In this document: one piece after another, positions 63,901 to 64,000 of the stretch | Layout of the letters: every line of letters starts with the position of its first letter | How positions within the stretch are numbered: position 1 is the stretch's first letter | DNA from: Nocardioides sp. QY071 | GTDB taxonomy: Bacteria > Actinomycetota > Actinomycetes > Propionibacteriales > Nocardioidaceae | Assembly (NCBI RefSeq): GCF_029961765.1 | Contig: NZ_CP124681.1 | Span: 4,030,001-4,094,000, forward strand | Direction of reading: 5' to 3' | DNA: 64,000 nt | The notes under the pieces: model-generated | The model's input: only the letters and a program-made list of their open reading frames with translations | Databases searched by the model: none | What the model was told of the DNA's origin: nothing | Program-made: the position numbers and the translations under genes

Positions 63901-64000
63901 GGCGACCCAGTCGCCGTCGTACCAGCCGCCCTCGCCGTCCGGGATCAGTTGGACGACCTGCACCTCGGCGTCGGCAAGCGGGCCGTCGGCGTCGCGCACC
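60916..64000 (-). CDS. Giant surface protein with nidogen-like domain, C-terminal part (5' partial)
   Basis: The reading frame runs past the right edge, so the N-terminus is missing; at least 1,028 residues are visible. It starts within a Cna-B-like repeat ([17 protein letters not shown]) and holds further such repeats (about 80-280), then a nidogen-like (NIDO) domain (about 300-530: [60 protein letters not shown]), more Cna-B-like repeats, an Ig-like unit with [12 protein letters not shown], and a C-terminal Big_3_5-like Ig domain ([20 protein letters not shown] to the end) with a Lys-rich strand ([19 protein letters not shown]). No sorting signal is seen. It is a large secreted adhesin-like protein by architecture. 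Confidence 0.88.
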   Translation of the reverse strand, partial: VRDADGPLADAEVQVVQLIPDGEGGWYDGDWVADAVTGPDGTFAAEGIRSGDEYTVRASATGHGTRYAGNVASLDAAGLEHVHLAGDHTFSDITLPEASTLGGTVTGPNGPESETQVALYAWDETAGAFVRQDSAFTDDSGVYAFSSIEAGTYTLHFEPAEASSAAAAWLVGADMPSGPAAPGTFVVSSVPAALTKDKVLAQAQVATGRITDQMHNPLSDGGVVAYRWDADAVEWQQVGTATTGAQGTYAVRLPAAGDTVTFRFSRGGFSARFLGGGTSLPAAPNGTNSRVVPASGDLALPDAELPPFVSQLGKVAGQDDLAYCRANVLPANDDGSSDEVELPFDVKFYGNPFSSLYVNNNGNVTFGSPQSEYTPSALNGPTAVPIIAPFFADVDTTGTGSNVVTYGASADGKSFCVNWADVGYYESHDDKLNTFQLILTSRTGASGRTAGDFDVRFNYDEVLWETGDASDGANGLGGTSAAAGFSAGTGAPGSYVQLEGSLVNGALLDAGPHALVASSQNSAQPGRYNFEIRNDGFQPTLGGLTGHVQKVGGAPVVGAYVEACRTGTYQCSYTDTNASGDYAFTALNAGSYAVEVWPPDNTLFSGGTTASVTTGDTTTAPVVILQAPVPMPDNVQLNGAGADGSVPSVYYGDPVHLRIMGCEGVSTPTYTVALTTGQVLRNSLPLTLTAPGVYEADIAPFSPDHGDAVITTNVPKTCGGPGTSFNIYIDPAGVVTDQWGRPLDGATVTLYRAEEATGPFDVVPNGSDIMSASNQSNPDTTGADGMFQWDVQAGFYKVKAAATGCTQFTTDAMQIAPARTHLVLKLQCSAGAPTAAGSPTITGVPQVGRTITAVDTSWPAPLTSTVELVRNGQPLGAAAYTLKAGDEGAVFTARSSARRPSLQSDDGPDAGQLNRTVAFEVVTANSVTGLAAPLAATTTTLTGKKKAKVGSRPVVTVTVAAPGVVPAGTVIVRIGSKVVGTAVLVGGVAKVKLKKLKKKGKVTLVATYTGSATTTGSTSAPFKVKVR

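Overview
The window is high-GC, gene-dense actinobacterial chromosome. Gene content points to a Nocardioides-like member of the Nocardioidaceae: many GTG starts and 4-bp ATGA/GTGA overlaps, a mec-cysO-cysM cysteine pathway, DUF2017 next to clpS, DUF3039 next to a helicase, DUF3048 and DUF3152 proteins, a SigE-family ECF sigma factor and an actinobacterial-type tmRNA. The genus is an inference from family content. No plasmid or phage hallmark, integrase, intact insertion sequence or CRISPR array was seen.

Layout. 1-3.9 kb: the end of a membrane-anchored secreted protein, a secreted Vps62-like/membrane fusion, an M20 amidohydrolase and tRNA-Leu(UAG). 3.9-14.7 kb: a 3,381-residue secreted modular protein with an embedded SGNH hydrolase, translationally coupled to a small lipoprotein. 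14.8-33.8 kb: a backbone of minus-strand housekeeping genes (clpS, DUF2017, mec, cysO, cysM, murI, MBL phosphodiesterase-like, rph, rdgB) in the same order as M. tuberculosis Rv1331-Rv1341. Accessory modules split it: an SGNH hydrolase, an ABC exporter and a NarL-type two-component system; a phosphodiesterase and a DUF3152 protein; a desaturase; and a DcuSR-type two-component system beside a tripartite tricarboxylate transporter (TTT) operon that also encodes a universal stress protein.

33.8-46 kb: DUF1697, a MarR-MFS operon with an operator in its promoter, a 122-bp nested palindrome, a thioesterase, an HxlR regulator, an iron-siderophore ABC uptake operon with a DtxR/IdeR-like box, the DUF3039-helicase pair, a TetR-MFS efflux operon with twin operators, and YqgE. 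46-55 kb: regulators, a DUF3048 lipoprotein, a SigE-family sigma factor with a membrane partner, FabG, HIT and GDPD proteins, a thioesterase and an NAD(P)-binding protein. 55-61 kb: tmRNA (tag ANAKRSSFALAA), a trypsin-like protease, an amidohydrolase, and a division/rescue cluster ftsE-ftsX-M23 peptidase-smpB. 60.9-64 kb: the C-terminal part of a second giant surface protein with a nidogen-like domain.

Functional themes are envelope and surface biology, sulfur and core metabolism, ribosome rescue and proteolysis (ssrA, smpB, clpS), and regulated transport (carboxylate uptake, iron uptake, two efflux systems). Several regulatory sites can be read directly as palindromes beside their likely regulator genes.
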